Source of the DNA: Megalonaias nervosa
Lineage: Eukaryota; Mollusca; Bivalvia; Unionida; Unionidae
Direction: 5' to 3'
Assembly (NCBI GenBank): GCA_016617855.1
Contig: JAECUM010003712.1
Location: 1-64,000 of the forward strand
Length of the DNA: 64,000 bases
The notes beneath the pieces were generated by a model, which worked only from the letters and a program-made list of their open reading frames with translations, had not been told where the DNA came from and ran no database searches. This document shows positions 12,162-23,940 of this stretch, one piece after another (the first letter of the stretch is position 1; each line of letters starts with the position of its first letter). The position numbers and the translations under genes are program-made.

Positions 12162-13059
12162 TGCCGCTCTTTGTCGAATAGTCGCCTCTGCTTCTTTTGG
12201 TTTTGACCTTTACTTATTGTCGTAGGCTTTCTTTGTATTTCCGGTTGTTTTTATGGCTGTTTTCTTACTGCTGCTGACTCGTATGTTGCTTCTGCTCTTG
12301 ATGAAGGCCTTTTTCCTTTTATGTAACCAATCTTTTGTTATCCTCTTGTGCCTCTTTTTCCTTTGAAGATTTCATTCTCTTCTCGTCGCCCCCTTGTCTG
12401 TGAGTTAAACTCACTATCGGTGATCTTCATGATGGCAATGGAGGCCGTTCCTCAGCTTCAGAAGTTGTTGCTGAAGGCGATGTAGTTCTTGGAAGTGAAG
12501 TATAAAACGTCTGGGTTACATCGCAGCCGGGTCTGCGTCTTTCGCTCGTTTTGTTGTCTCTGCAATTGTCCTTCATGTCCTGATCTTATAGGAGTTGGGG
12601 TGGTTGCTTCTCTAGGTGTTGTTGTTTGCATTATCCTTCCAGATTAGCAATAATTTTGTACGTGTCGCTTGAGCCTTTTCACTTCACCATGCAGCGATAT
12701 TGAGGCCTAATCCTTTAATTGCGTTCAGGGCATGGGAGGGAATAAATACTTCCATATGTGACTTTCGTTGCTTATACGTCTGCTCTTTACTCTCTTTGTC
12801 GAAGACTGTAGCAAAACTGACTGACTGATCTTGGATTTTCAATGTGTGTGACCGTCAAGCCATGCACATCGACTGGATGAGTGGGAATAAGCCACCACTC
12901 AACAATGTATTACCCCTATTCTGAGTGCAAGCACTCATTTCGAGTGGTTAAAAGGTGTACGCTTATCGCACTAAGTAATTTCTCGTCGGGAGGGAATGGA
13001 GGCACCATCCGACGATCACTCATACTATACGCGCTAAGCGCGCTCTTCGGAAATTAAAA

Positions 13060-13320
13060 TTACCGCATGCACAGCATTCTTCTTAATGAATTGTCATGTG
13101 TGAGACTTAAACAAGTACTAACGACAACCAGTCCAGCGTGCAAACACTGCTCTTAGACATTTCACTGTGTGCGTCACACATTGAGGAATAACATGTCTGT
13201 GATAAGCAAAAGAAGAAAAGTCCAGCTGGAGACACCAAACGTCAACTGGTACGTTTTGAAACGTCATAAAACGTACTCTTGGTCAAATTCTGCCAAGTTG
13301 TACCTAAATCGGGCCATATC
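13060..13320. repeat. Dispersed direct repeat, second copy
   Basis: Diverged copy of 11216-11480 in the same orientation. The 1.6 kb between them could be the interior of one element with these as long repeats, but no LTR hallmarks (TG..CA ends, primer site) were recognised. Confidence 0.6.
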
Positions 13321-14436
13321 TACCAACCATTGACGTGTTCCCCGCATGTTTTAACAGGCAGTCCAATCAGTCGCAAATTTTCTTAATTACCAACATTCTA
13401 GTTTGAATTTTGCGTACATAGTTTACATACGTTTCCAAAATTTAAAAAATATCCGACGGTAAATGTTACTCATTTTAATTTGATATCACGCATCATTCCA
13501 CACTGTGTGCTTTTATATTTGACAGTAGCTTAAAAGTATCAAATGACTAGAGACTTTAGCGATCTGTAAAGGCCTCAGAAAATGTCCAAAATTTACTTTC
13601 TTTATCTAAGGTACTTTATGTAGTTTGTATAGACATAACTTTGTCCTTAAATATACGTAGTAGTTTTCATATTTATCGTTATCGGCGACCGCGTGTGAGG
13701 TATAGAATGAGGAAAATGTGAAACATTCAGCTGCTGCAATCTATTTATACAAATTAAGCTATCCCCGCAGTCATGAAACAACATGAAACTTTTAAGAAGT
13801 TTTCCTTATTAGATATACTGAAATCTCAGAAAATTTTATGTTGTTTCGCTCATACGGGTACATTCATTTTAAAGAAAACGGTTAGATTATAACCGGCATT
13901 ACTGATAAACGGGCATTGATGTGATGTTTAATGTTATATATAAAATCGGTATTTGTAATTGTCTGTTACCGTTAATGTACACCTAGAAGAAGCAAAATTT
14001 ATTTCAACCATAAGAAATGTAGAAATAAAGAAATTACGTCGTTATAAGTTATTTTATACTGGATCAACTCTATATTCTCCAAGTTACGCATGTATTGTCT
14101 ACTCAAAACGAACTATACCCAGTGAACAACTATTAGGATTGAGAAAGAATATACTAAACAAAATGTCTGAGATCGATATTTCGACAGAACAATTTATTAG
14201 TATTAAAGTTACATGGGAAAAATGGCGAGGGTGATTTTTCTCGATGGCATACAGATCAAAAGTATTTTGTTTGGTACATTCTTTAATCATATAAGATGTG
14301 ACAAAATGGGAGTGATTGGGGTATATTTTAAACTGCCAATCCTACATTTTCTTCCTATTTACCACTTTTAACAAAACTTTTTTCTGCCTGCTTCCCGTCA
14401 GTCCCCGTCATTCGCTTAGAATACCTGTCAATCACG
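13321..14436. other. Non-coding DNA
   Basis: No gene recognised. A 91-codon open frame at 13959-14234 (plus) begins with TTG and has no recognisable family. Confidence 0.4.
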
Positions 14437-14490
<54 letters not shown>

Positions 14491-14600
14491 TAGGAGGGGT
14501 GACTCGCGCTCAATATAAGAAACTCCATTTTACGTGTGATAAGTTGATAAACAACAACATGACTGACAAAATATGCAACTAAAACAGTACAGTGAGCAAG

Positions 14601-14682
<82 letters not shown>
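14437..14682. repeat. Compound microsatellite cluster: TG run, then AT run joined to AC run
   Basis: A TG run of about 26 units (14438-14489), then unique DNA, then an AT run (about 14601-14652) passing directly into an AC run (to about 14682). The apparent proteins with VCVC or YIYI strings here are artefacts of these runs. Confidence 0.92.
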
Positions 14683-14687
<5 letters not shown>

Positions 14688-17600
14688 GATAGATAACATG
14701 TTACATCACATAGACATTGCAACATTAGGTGGGTGGATCTGCTATTAAACTTTGACGGGGATGGGGTGTTCGGGCCTTTATTTTTACTAGAGACATCACT
14801 ATGGTACATACCTTGTTATTCATAAATGATCAATTTTGATTTTCTAGAAAGGAAACATAAAATTAAATAGAATTACTATAAGGTCAAGAAAATCGTGGAA
14901 ATAAATATATTAAATATGGCAATAATTTCTCCAAATCCAAAATCACTTGATAGTCATATTGAAATAGTAACAAACTATGGTATAATTAAAATTCCCCCGC
15001 CGGTATATGCGCAATATCGTTTTGGTAGCAGATGTTCTGAACATGCGGTTTTTTTTCTGTATTATACACTGTTTGCAACCTCCGGCTTTTACCGAGGATC
15101 ACAAATATATTCTCGGATTTTTCTTATTCATATATGATCAAGAAATACATTAATTACTATTTCTGGTGATTCTGTCAAAATCTTGGCCCGCGTATCAGCC
15201 CCAAATGTAAACACAAGTTAACGTTTTGAATGAAAACGAAATAGTTGTCAGAAGTCATCAACCACAATTAACGTAAATATATACACATCATGTAAACAAT
15301 GTTGTGAAACAAAAGCCAGACTTATACATACAATAATGGAATATTAAGTACATTGTATGCACATGCGTAATCGTAGATGTATCATTTTCGTCCTCAGCTT
15401 GAAACTGTCTTTTTAGCCTTAGTGTCTATAGTCCACGATAATATGTCCAATAACGGAAGATAAAACCTCTGATCTTTTAGCGGTCGTGGATAAGAATTGA
15501 ATGAATATTAACGAAGAGATATTATCTTCTTTTATCTATATGAGTGGCATCTAAATCTGATTTGGGACCAAAATAGACCCTTTTCAAGCCTTTTCCTTTG
15601 TGACCTGAAAGAGTACTACCTAAAGAGGTAATGGAAAAAAAATTGAAAAGTGCCAATCAATTTTGGTCAGTCCAGCACTGGAAAAGTCCAACTCATAATT
15701 CTCCCTCTTCTCCGGTTGTTTCTCAGCGGGCTTATCAGTTTCCCGTCAACCAATTTGCTGAAATCCCAGGAAACGTACACGACACTAGAGAATGGCACTC
15801 TCTCTTGGACTGCTGCAAGCTATTGGTCTTTCATTCGCAGATCACGAAAAATTCTTGTATAAGCCAACTGGTCTCCTCTCTTAGATAAACTGGATTGCTG
15901 CCTCTTCTTCGCAGAATTACTGATTCTTCTAAAAATGTCTGGATGGTTTCAATGTCGATCTGCTCCTCCCTGGCCTACCACACATAGACGGTTACCCGCT
16001 GAGTCGGTATACTTCCCAATGGTAGTCGTCGAGTACATACTCCTCGATCTCGGTGGAGGGGGTAGGTTGGCCAATAATTGTGTGCATGCTGCCACATGTA
16101 TTCAGCCATGCCCCATGATTTCCTTACAGCAAGTAGTAGGATGATCATTAACTGCACGCTGCAGCAGGGGAACCTCAGAGGTGACCCCCTCCGCTCTTCC
16201 TACTACTGTAGGCGCGACGATGCTGATGTCTGGAGGACTGGTGTCTGACTGGAAATAGAAATGAATATGAATCAACCAATCAATGGGTGCAAGACAGGAG
16301 CGATACGAATTTAATTTAGGTCCCATTCGCTCCTGGGACGTATGCGACCAGTTTATTCCATCAGGGTTGGATTTTTAATTGGTCGAGTGAAGAGGGATAA
16401 GAACCACTTTCCGCTCGCGTTTATATATGTAGGGCATGCTACTTAATTGCTATGTCTGACCGCGGCAAGCGAGGGCGGCGGCAGTGGAACCTCAGATCGC
16501 CACAGCAGATGCATTCAACATCCAGGATGTTCTTGATGGTCTAACAGTATCTACTTCGCATGTTTTAGAATAAGAGTATGTGCTATTTGTTGCAAGACAG
16601 GTTAACGCAGCGCTTTATGCAGTAGATGCACGGACGTGATGGAACACATACCTCCAATTTGTTACGCGAACGTGAACGAAAACATTCCTTTTAGGCCAAA
16701 TACCGATAGAGAGAAAGGAAAGTGCATGTTAAACCAATTATTTGTAAAATAGAAAAAGAAAAAGACGACCCCCCCCCCCCAAACAAACAGAAAACAAATC
16801 TAACCTATGAAGCAAGACAAGAACTCTTCGATGTCTCCACATAAGTCAATGACGGTATTTAATGGTCTCTTACGACTCTATGTCTTATAATATGTAACAG
16901 AAAGAAAAAGTGAAGCCAAGAATATATGTAAAATCAACAAGAAATGTATTTCCTTATAATACAAATCATGAAAATTCAAGAGATACTTACAATATTGTGA
17001 ATTAAATTCCGATTAAAACAAAATCGCCAATCATAAGTCCAAAACTACAGAACGTTCCGAATGTATTCAAATAGACCTGAATGTCTTGATATAAAGCAAT
17101 GATGAAATCCACTCGATCTTTGAATGAGTTCACAATAATACAACGTGGTGTATTTACTCTAAACGTCAGTGAGCACTTTAGTAATTCCAGAATATTTAAA
17201 TAAATAATACTTCTCAAAATAATATCTGATGTCATAAACAAAACTGCAAACTCTGATCGTGGATTTCTACAGATTAATTTAGAACGGTAATACATTATTT
17301 GTTTATCAAATCCATATCAATACACATTTTCACTTGACCTGCGTCGTAAGAAATATGAAAATATGACAACCTACTCTAATTGTAAACAAAACGGGTCTTG
17401 AACTCAGAGCCTACGTAATTTGGTTTTACCTTACAATCACGAACTAAAGTTATTTATGTAAACATTCCGTATACGGGGGCAGAAGTTAAGCACACAGTAT
17501 AAATTAAAAATACATAACCTGACACACAACGTTTTATATCACATTGTCACAATCTTCTCTTCTGGGATTAGTGACCATGCCTCTTTCAAATACTCCTCTA

Positions 17601-17869
17601 GCGTGTCTTCTGAACTCATCATCAGATATTTTTCATTTCGTTTCGTTTCTAACTAAGGCAATTGTTTTGATATCAATAACAATGTTCCTTGGTTATGCCT
17701 GGCTATATTGACGCAATTACTGTATTTTTGTCTTTTTCTTCACTTGCTGTTTGTGATTACTGTTGCTGTTCTGAATAGAAAACATCCTCTTCGCCTATCT
17801 CCATGCGTTCTGATTCCAGCTTTTCTTTCAAATAATTTAAGATCATTTTTCATAAACTGTTGATTTCCA
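14683..17869. other. Non-coding or unrecognised DNA
   Basis: Several short open frames occur: 14895-15137 plus, 15631-15888 plus, 15935-16144 plus, and 17002-17295 minus with hydrophobic stretches. 15400-16400 is less AT-rich than its surroundings, which fits a transposon fragment, but no domain could be named. Confidence 0.35.
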
Positions 17870-18932
17870 GAGTTTTTGCAAATTCACTGTGTTCGGCAGA
17901 GCTACAAACTGAAGTCCGACATGAAATTGGCCCAACTGTATGTGATGGAAATGTCTCGTGGTACTGCCTTGGTCAGTGAAACCAAATTCTCACAAAGCGT
18001 ATCATTCTGCATAATCGTCGTACTAAATGCCGTGACTGCTGTTGGTACCTAACTGTCACGTGGCTTCCAGCAGTGTTAAGTAAGATCTCAAGTACGTTTC
18101 CTTGGCAATGATAGGTTCAAAAGGTCTGGTACACAACTTCTGACCATAACGTTGGATGACGGACACGTTGAGAACAGAACTGCTGACGATGTCAATGTTT
18201 ACACGATTTGTTAGCTGTCCTCGGAAAACATGACCTTTGACCAGGGGCAATTATGAGCTTTTCGATTCCACTGGTTGTAAAGGATACAAGGATGTCATTG
18301 ACTGATGTCGTTTTCCAATGTATGCAAGTCTTCCGCACTGCGCATCTAAATTCTACTTTCTTCGATGTATTTTTGTAATCGTTAGCATTTGCAATACAAT
18401 GGAACACAGTACTTCTTCGATTCAGTCTAAGGCGTATATTCATCCCATTCAACAAATATCTGCATTGCAAAAACACATTTACAAATGCAAACGATCAGTT
18501 ATTTTCAAAATACATCCTATTTGATATTTTTTGGCGTTCATTAAATCCAACAGTGTGATCAGCATCATCATCTACAATCAGCGCTGTGGTTTGTTTAACC
18601 TGTCCAATGTGTCAGTTTTCCATAACATGGAGGCATCAGATGCCTGTTCTTGGCTTCTTTTCCGTACGTGAGGAGTTTGTTCAAGGTAAACTCGGAAATG
18701 GTAAGTAACTTGTATATTTGTCAAGCACAAAGCAAGTTCGCTGAATAACAAATGCACGATATTGTTGTAGGGAGCCACTCTACCATTGGCGCCTGGATTG
18801 GTGTTGTCAGCTTGAAAATACTAACTTTCAGGTACAATTAACGGTTATTGAGATCGATGTAACCGTGTTCGTGTTTGAGTTCAAATCCTGTAGGTACTGA
18901 AGTGGTCAAAGATGACACAGGATGAAATTCTG
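17870..18932 (-). pseudogene. Relic of a double-jelly-roll-type major capsid gene of another lineage
   Basis: Four blocks in colinear order on the minus strand match the capsid-like family known in invertebrate genomes as F54H12.2-like. They are an N-terminal GYIDLNNR followed by LYLKVSI; VAPYNNI-type NNIVHLLFSELALCL (18740-18700 region); LLNGMNIRLRLNR with a following DYK (18440-18360 region); and a C-terminal FRGQLTNRVNIDIVSS with LRSYLTLLEAT (18230-18056). Stops and frame changes separate the blocks. It is not closely related to the capsid gene at 51658-53188. A hAT element abuts its 5' end. Family assignment is from memory of motif patterns. Confidence 0.55.
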
Positions 18933-21506
18933 CAGCATGGGTGGGCAAACTACGGCCTGCGGGCCGCATGCAGCCCGCCAAGGGTTTTCATGCGGCCTAG
19001 GAACAAGTCCTATGTTCACGCTATTTAATTTTCTCAAAGGTAAAATTTCTGTCTAATTTTGAGAGAAATGTAACCACGCGATGCCAAATACCCACCCAGT
19101 GGGAAAGCCAGAGAAATTTCAATAGAACTTTGTTTGGCTTGTTTCGCATTCTATTCATATATCTATGATTTTTTCCCACCGGGTGGGTCGATCGAGGTGC
19201 GCGCGCGCATGCGTTGTTTTTCACTATTCACACGCTCATGATTGGCTGAGTGCGTCGTCAGTGTGTCTTGACTGTGTGTCATCGGAACCGGCGCGCTTAC
19301 GTGCCAAAAAGATTTTTTGAATAGTGTATGCACCCGCCATGGCAGACGAGTGACTCGCAGTTAACGCGAAATTATTGAAGTGAAGAATTTACCGGGATTG
19401 ACAGTTCCGTATCGATCATTTAAAAAAGCTTTTATTATCTGTCAAAGTTTACCCAAAATGAGTTGTTCGAGGATATCTAGAAAGCGAAAAATTGAAGATG
19501 AATGCCGTGCGTTTAACAAGGAGTGGACTGACAAGTATTTCTTTACTGATGTTGAAGTTAAATCTGTGTGTTTGATTTGTCAAGACACTATTGCCGTTTT
19601 CAAGGAGTTCAATTTGAAACGTCACTTTCAAACTAAGCACGGTAACTTTGGAAAAAATTTATCAAAACAAGAACTGCAAAAGAAAGCAATTGATCTACTA
19701 AAAAAGTTGAAACAACAGCAAGCTGTGTTTGTGAAAACTTCATCTTTACAAGAGAATGTAACAAAGGCAAGTTTCGTGTTTGCCAACAAAATCGCAAAGC
19801 AAAACAAACCATTTTCGGAAGCAGAATTTATTAAAGATTGTATGATTGATGCTGTCAGTGTTGTGTGTCCTGAACCCAAGTCAAACGTAGAAGCCATATC
19901 ATTAGCATGAAGAACTATTGTTCGTCGCATAGACGCAATTGCAGTGAATCTTCAAGAACAACTGTTAAAGGCCAGTGATAGTTTTCAATGGTTTTCTGTT
20001 GCGTTGGATGAGAGTACTGATATTCAGGATACTGTACAGTTGCTTATTTTTATCAGAGGAATTGATGCAAACTTTGACATTACAGAAGAATTGTTATCTA
20101 TGGAGTTTCTCAAAGACACTTGTACTGGGAAAGATTTGTACAACAGTGACATTACAGTTTAATCAGATCTGGATTAAGCTTAGATAAAATGGCAAGTATT
20201 ACAACTGATGGGGTTCCTTCTCTCACAGGTAAATATTCCGGCCTTGTGAAGTTAATGAATGTTAAAATTAAAGAAGATTTCCCACTGCACAGTGTGCTGT
20301 CCTTTCACTGCATCATACATCAAGAAAGCCTCTGTAAGTCTTCTTTAAATCTTAATCATGTTGTGGATCCAGTCGTGTGTGCAGTGAATGCAATAAGAGC
20401 AAGGGGACTGAAACACAGGCAGTTCCGAAGCCTGTTGGAAGATATGGAAGCTGATTTCACTGATGTGCTGTACCACACAAATGTCCCCTGGTTAAGCATG
20501 GGAAAAGTACTAAAGACGGTGTGGGACCTCAAAGCAGAGATTCTCATGTTTTTTTCTATGAAAGATATCTCTTGTGACTTTTCAAAACAAATGCAGAGTG
20601 AAGAATGGATTTGTGATTTTGCATTTGCTGTGGACATAATGCAAAAAGTGAATGAGCTGAACACTAAACTTCAAGGAAAAGGTGTATATTTGCTCATGAA
20701 TTGTACGTGGAAGTGAAATCCTTTCAAATGGGGCTTAAACGTTTTGCCAAGCAGCTGAATGAGCAGAACTTTGCTCAGTTTCTTCTTTTGAAGACGCAGA
20801 CTGTTTCACAAGCATTATCTGACAAGTACAGTTGTCAGATCACGGCTTTAAGAGAAGAATTTATCTGGAGGTTTGCTGATTTCAAGGCAATGGAACAACA
20901 GTTCGACCTGCTCAGCTCACCCTTTGCTTGTGACATTGAAACAGCCACTGAAAAACTGCAGATGGAACTGATTGGTTTGCAGGCCGACAATTCCTTAAGA
21001 AGAACTTTTGAAACCAAACCCCTGATTGAGTTTTATGCTTCTCTACACCCAGGAAAGTTTCAAAATCTGAAAGAATTTGCCAGAAAGATGTTTGTATTGT
21101 TTGCATCAACCTACATTTGTGAGCAGACTTTCTCTACTATGAAAGTCAACAAGTCAAAGAACAGATCGCTTCTCACAGATTCAAATCTTCACTCAGTTTT
21201 AAAGATCAGCACGAGCAACTTGTCACCAAATTTTGACAAACTGGTCAATGAATGTGATCAGCTGCATCATTCGCACTGACTCTGTTTATGTTACTCTGTT
21301 TATCAAGTATATGTGCTTCTTTTGAAGTTTAAGTTTTCAAATATTAACAACATATTAACAACTGAAAATTAATTATGATGTTATTTAGAAAAACCTTTTG
21401 TTTTTGCTATTTCAAATATTAATTATTTTACTTAATGAACTATGCGGCCTGCTAAAGTTGTAAATTTGTGTATGTGGCCCTTGCACTGGAAAGTTTGCCG
21501 ACCTCT
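18933..21506 (+). mobile_element. hAT transposon, decayed, with diverged terminal inverted repeats
   Basis: The left end CAGCATGGGTGGGCAAACTA and the right end (reverse complement CAGAGGTCGGCAAACTTTCC) share the CAG..GG(T)SGGCAAACT core typical of hAT termini. The sub-terminal TACGGCCTGCGGGCCGCATG block is repeated near the right end as ATGCGGCCTGC. The single gene inside is a BED-finger hAT transposase. An exact 8 bp target duplication was not found, so the ends are given to within a few bases. It sits at the 5' end of a capsid relic. Confidence 0.8.
19458..21279 (+). pseudogene. hAT-family transposase, BED finger plus RNase H-like core, broken
   Basis: It would cut and paste its own element using the terminal repeats. 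The protein begins at MSCSRISRKRK. A BED-type zinc finger follows (CLIC then KRHFQTKH, residues about 40-65). The catalytic core has ALDESTDIQDTVQLLIFIRG (first Asp) and ITTDGVPSLTG (second Asp region). The C-terminal hAT dimerisation segment has STYICEQTFSTMK and KNRSLL. It resembles the GTF2IRD2/Charlie-like group of hAT transposases. The coding frame is broken by TGA at 19908-19910, a frameshift near 20162-20189 and another near 20700, so this copy makes no full transposase. Confidence 0.88.
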
Positions 21507-22760
21507 GTAGAATCTACAGACTGGGATTATTACATAATCATCGTCGGAGGTATGGTACACAGATCCATTTCTGACGTATAACATTCGTACGGATCTCGTT
21601 ATTTAAGTTTCCTATTTTCAGTTAGTAATCAGAAACGTCCAGTTCTCTGAAAGATGCTGTTTATCTTTTCAGTTCTTGTTCTGAACGTGTCTGTGAGATC
21701 TGATGGGTCTTTGATGTCTCTTTCGGTGTTGTCCTTGCTGTGGCGTACAGGGGATAGTAATGAAACTGCGGCAACTGCGACACGAATTTATAAGTGTCTT
21801 GGCAACCTAAAAGGTCTTTTCAGTTTGAAACAACACATTTTTTCCTGCTTTTATAAAGGCTTCTTTAGGACCTTTCTGTCGATGTTGATGTTTGAAGAAA
21901 TACTTTTCTTTGCGTGAAAACTGCATCTTTTAAAAGCACGCATTGCTCGAGTCATCATCAATTGTAAAATGGTGCTACTGTACCAAAAGCTGATTTTAAT
22001 GTATCTCTAAATCATGCCGAGCGACTCTTTGGCAAGCATGATTCGTCTATTACAATTCAATGAAGAATCGTTTTTGAAAATGCAGTTTATCGATTCTTTT
22101 TCCTTTGGAGAATAGATCTCCTATTTTACTAATATTTACCGTGTCAACATACGATTTGCAGACAAGAAGATAATGAGGATATACAAATTCTCAGTGAACG
22201 TTATACGTGTTCCTCTCTCATCACAAGCAGTGATGGTAGAATTCACTTTTAATAGTATGACTCTAGGGAACGGAGCGGTTGTGTTTTCCACCAAGTGTTT
22301 CCCACATAGTTGTACTCGACGACATCAGAATACAAAAGCATTAAAAATTCAGTCGTTCTTTCAGTTCTAATAAAGCGAAAATGCTTGTTGATTGTTGTTG
22401 TATGTTATTTGGCTATTTTTGTATTTTGTTTTGTTTTGTCTTTTTTTTTTACAGGAAAAGACCTTTTATTATCTGGAACAAGTCGTCGAATACCTTCAGG
22501 GAAAAGTCTTCTTTTAAGTAGAAGGCCACGCATCCATTAACCAGTCATGATTTACTCGCGATAAGCAGCATTTTGGTCTTGACCATATGCCAATATAACG
22601 TATCGTGAGAACGGCCAACGAATTCTACACATATATAGTAACAACAATATTAGTCGCCGGGGATGAAATTCAGTTTCAAACACACAACTTTTATCCGGAA
22701 GGGTACTTAACTGTCTTTGGTGTTTGTTTTCAAGATCAGATTTATCATTACATATAAGTA
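21507..22760. other. Non-coding DNA downstream of the hAT element
   Basis: No gene recognised. Short open frames at 21654-21917 and 22173-22370 (plus) have no family. It may include the upstream part of the old element whose capsid and membrane-protein relics flank it. Confidence 0.35.
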
Positions 22761-23940
22761 ATGGATTCTGATTGTGGTAATGAAATTGCAGAACTTACCG
22801 ACAAAGTGAAAGCTAACATAACAAAGGATGCCAACATAGATATTGACTTCGTTCCACATCTTAACGAATAATGAATACACCAATAAATGCTAAATCACCA
22901 AGGGATTGTTACAACAACGAGGAATGAAAGTCACGGCTGTGTTCACCCCTGGTTACCTTTTCCAACGAATTCTAAAACCAAAATTAACTCGTCAGAGACA
23001 AAAAAGGATCTCGACTGTTATTTAACAAGGATACATTTGTTCGGGTAACAATTATTGGGCGTAAACGAGAACATTCGTCTAATATACCAGGTATGGATGC
23101 AAACATTGTATTTTAAATGAACGTAATGCTAGGTCCTAAGAATGCAGAATTGTCGAAAACGTAAATATTCTTCAGACATAGAGTTTTATGATTGTATAAC
23201 AGTTGTGCCAGTAAAAATGGTAATCGGTTAGAAGTGTGTGTGGCCATTACATCTGGACACGACGAATCCGAACAAGGTCTGTCCGTCGGGCAATTATACT
23301 TCCTGATTATATTACTAACAAAAAATGTATAATGTATCCTCAGTGTTATCGACGTGAAACAAAAATCGAAATGGTTAAAACAACTGCAAGATGAAATCAC
23401 AAAGAGAACCGCGGAGATCGCGAAATACAAACGTACATGTTTCACCGTAGACGCTATTTGTGGTCTAGCTGCGGCAAAGAGTGTTGGTCTTGGTATGGCA
23501 GGAATCTTGGCAAACACAACAATCGTTGGTGTACCAATAGCAATTATTGTTGGTGTTTTATCGATAGTAATCATTGTCTCTGGTAGTTCTAGCCACTTAA
23601 TTTAGATGCGATTTCATTCACGAATACGTATTTATTCAGAATTGTCTGCGGCTACAAATCTCAATACTATTAGTAAACTATATTCGCTAGCTATTGAGGA
23701 GAAAATATAATTAGCATGGTCAAAATCACCGACAGCTCCGAGTGCAGATCAGGAATGTGTGGTAGAGAATTTAGGGACAATCAAAGTCGAGTAAAACAAA
23801 TCTCAAAAGATATTTACTATAGTAGTATGGAAATGGCGACTTTGTTGATTACTGATATGGGTCGGCGACTTTTATCACCCAAGAATAAAACTTCTTTGGT
23901 TGCATATTGGACACTTTCTCTTTCACTGATTATAATTTGA
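22761..23940 (+). pseudogene. Relic of a small coiled-coil/membrane protein gene
   Basis: A 36-codon open frame starts with MDSDCGNEIAEL. Further on, 23354-23605 encodes a charged helix (KWLKQLQDEITKRTAEIAKY) followed by two hydrophobic, Gly/Ala-rich segments (GLGMAGILANTTIVGVPIAI and IIVGVLSIVIIVSG). The downstream frame then breaks. A charged helix plus a glycine-rich hydrophobic hairpin is seen in accessory proteins of large invertebrate DNA transposons, and the capsid relic nearby fits such an element. The function is unknown and the assignment is inference. Confidence 0.4.

Noticed and set aside
11216..13320. LTR retrotransposon with the two 265 bp repeats as LTRs
   Set aside because: No TG..CA ends, primer-binding site, polypurine tract or pol domains were found between them.
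14316..14809. Open frames with VCVCVC and YIYIYI strings on both strands
   Set aside because: They are translations of the TG, AT and AC microsatellites.
23113..23574. 153-codon minus-strand open frame
   Set aside because: It lies opposite the plus-strand helix/membrane protein relic, which has the more protein-like composition. No domain is recognised on the minus side.
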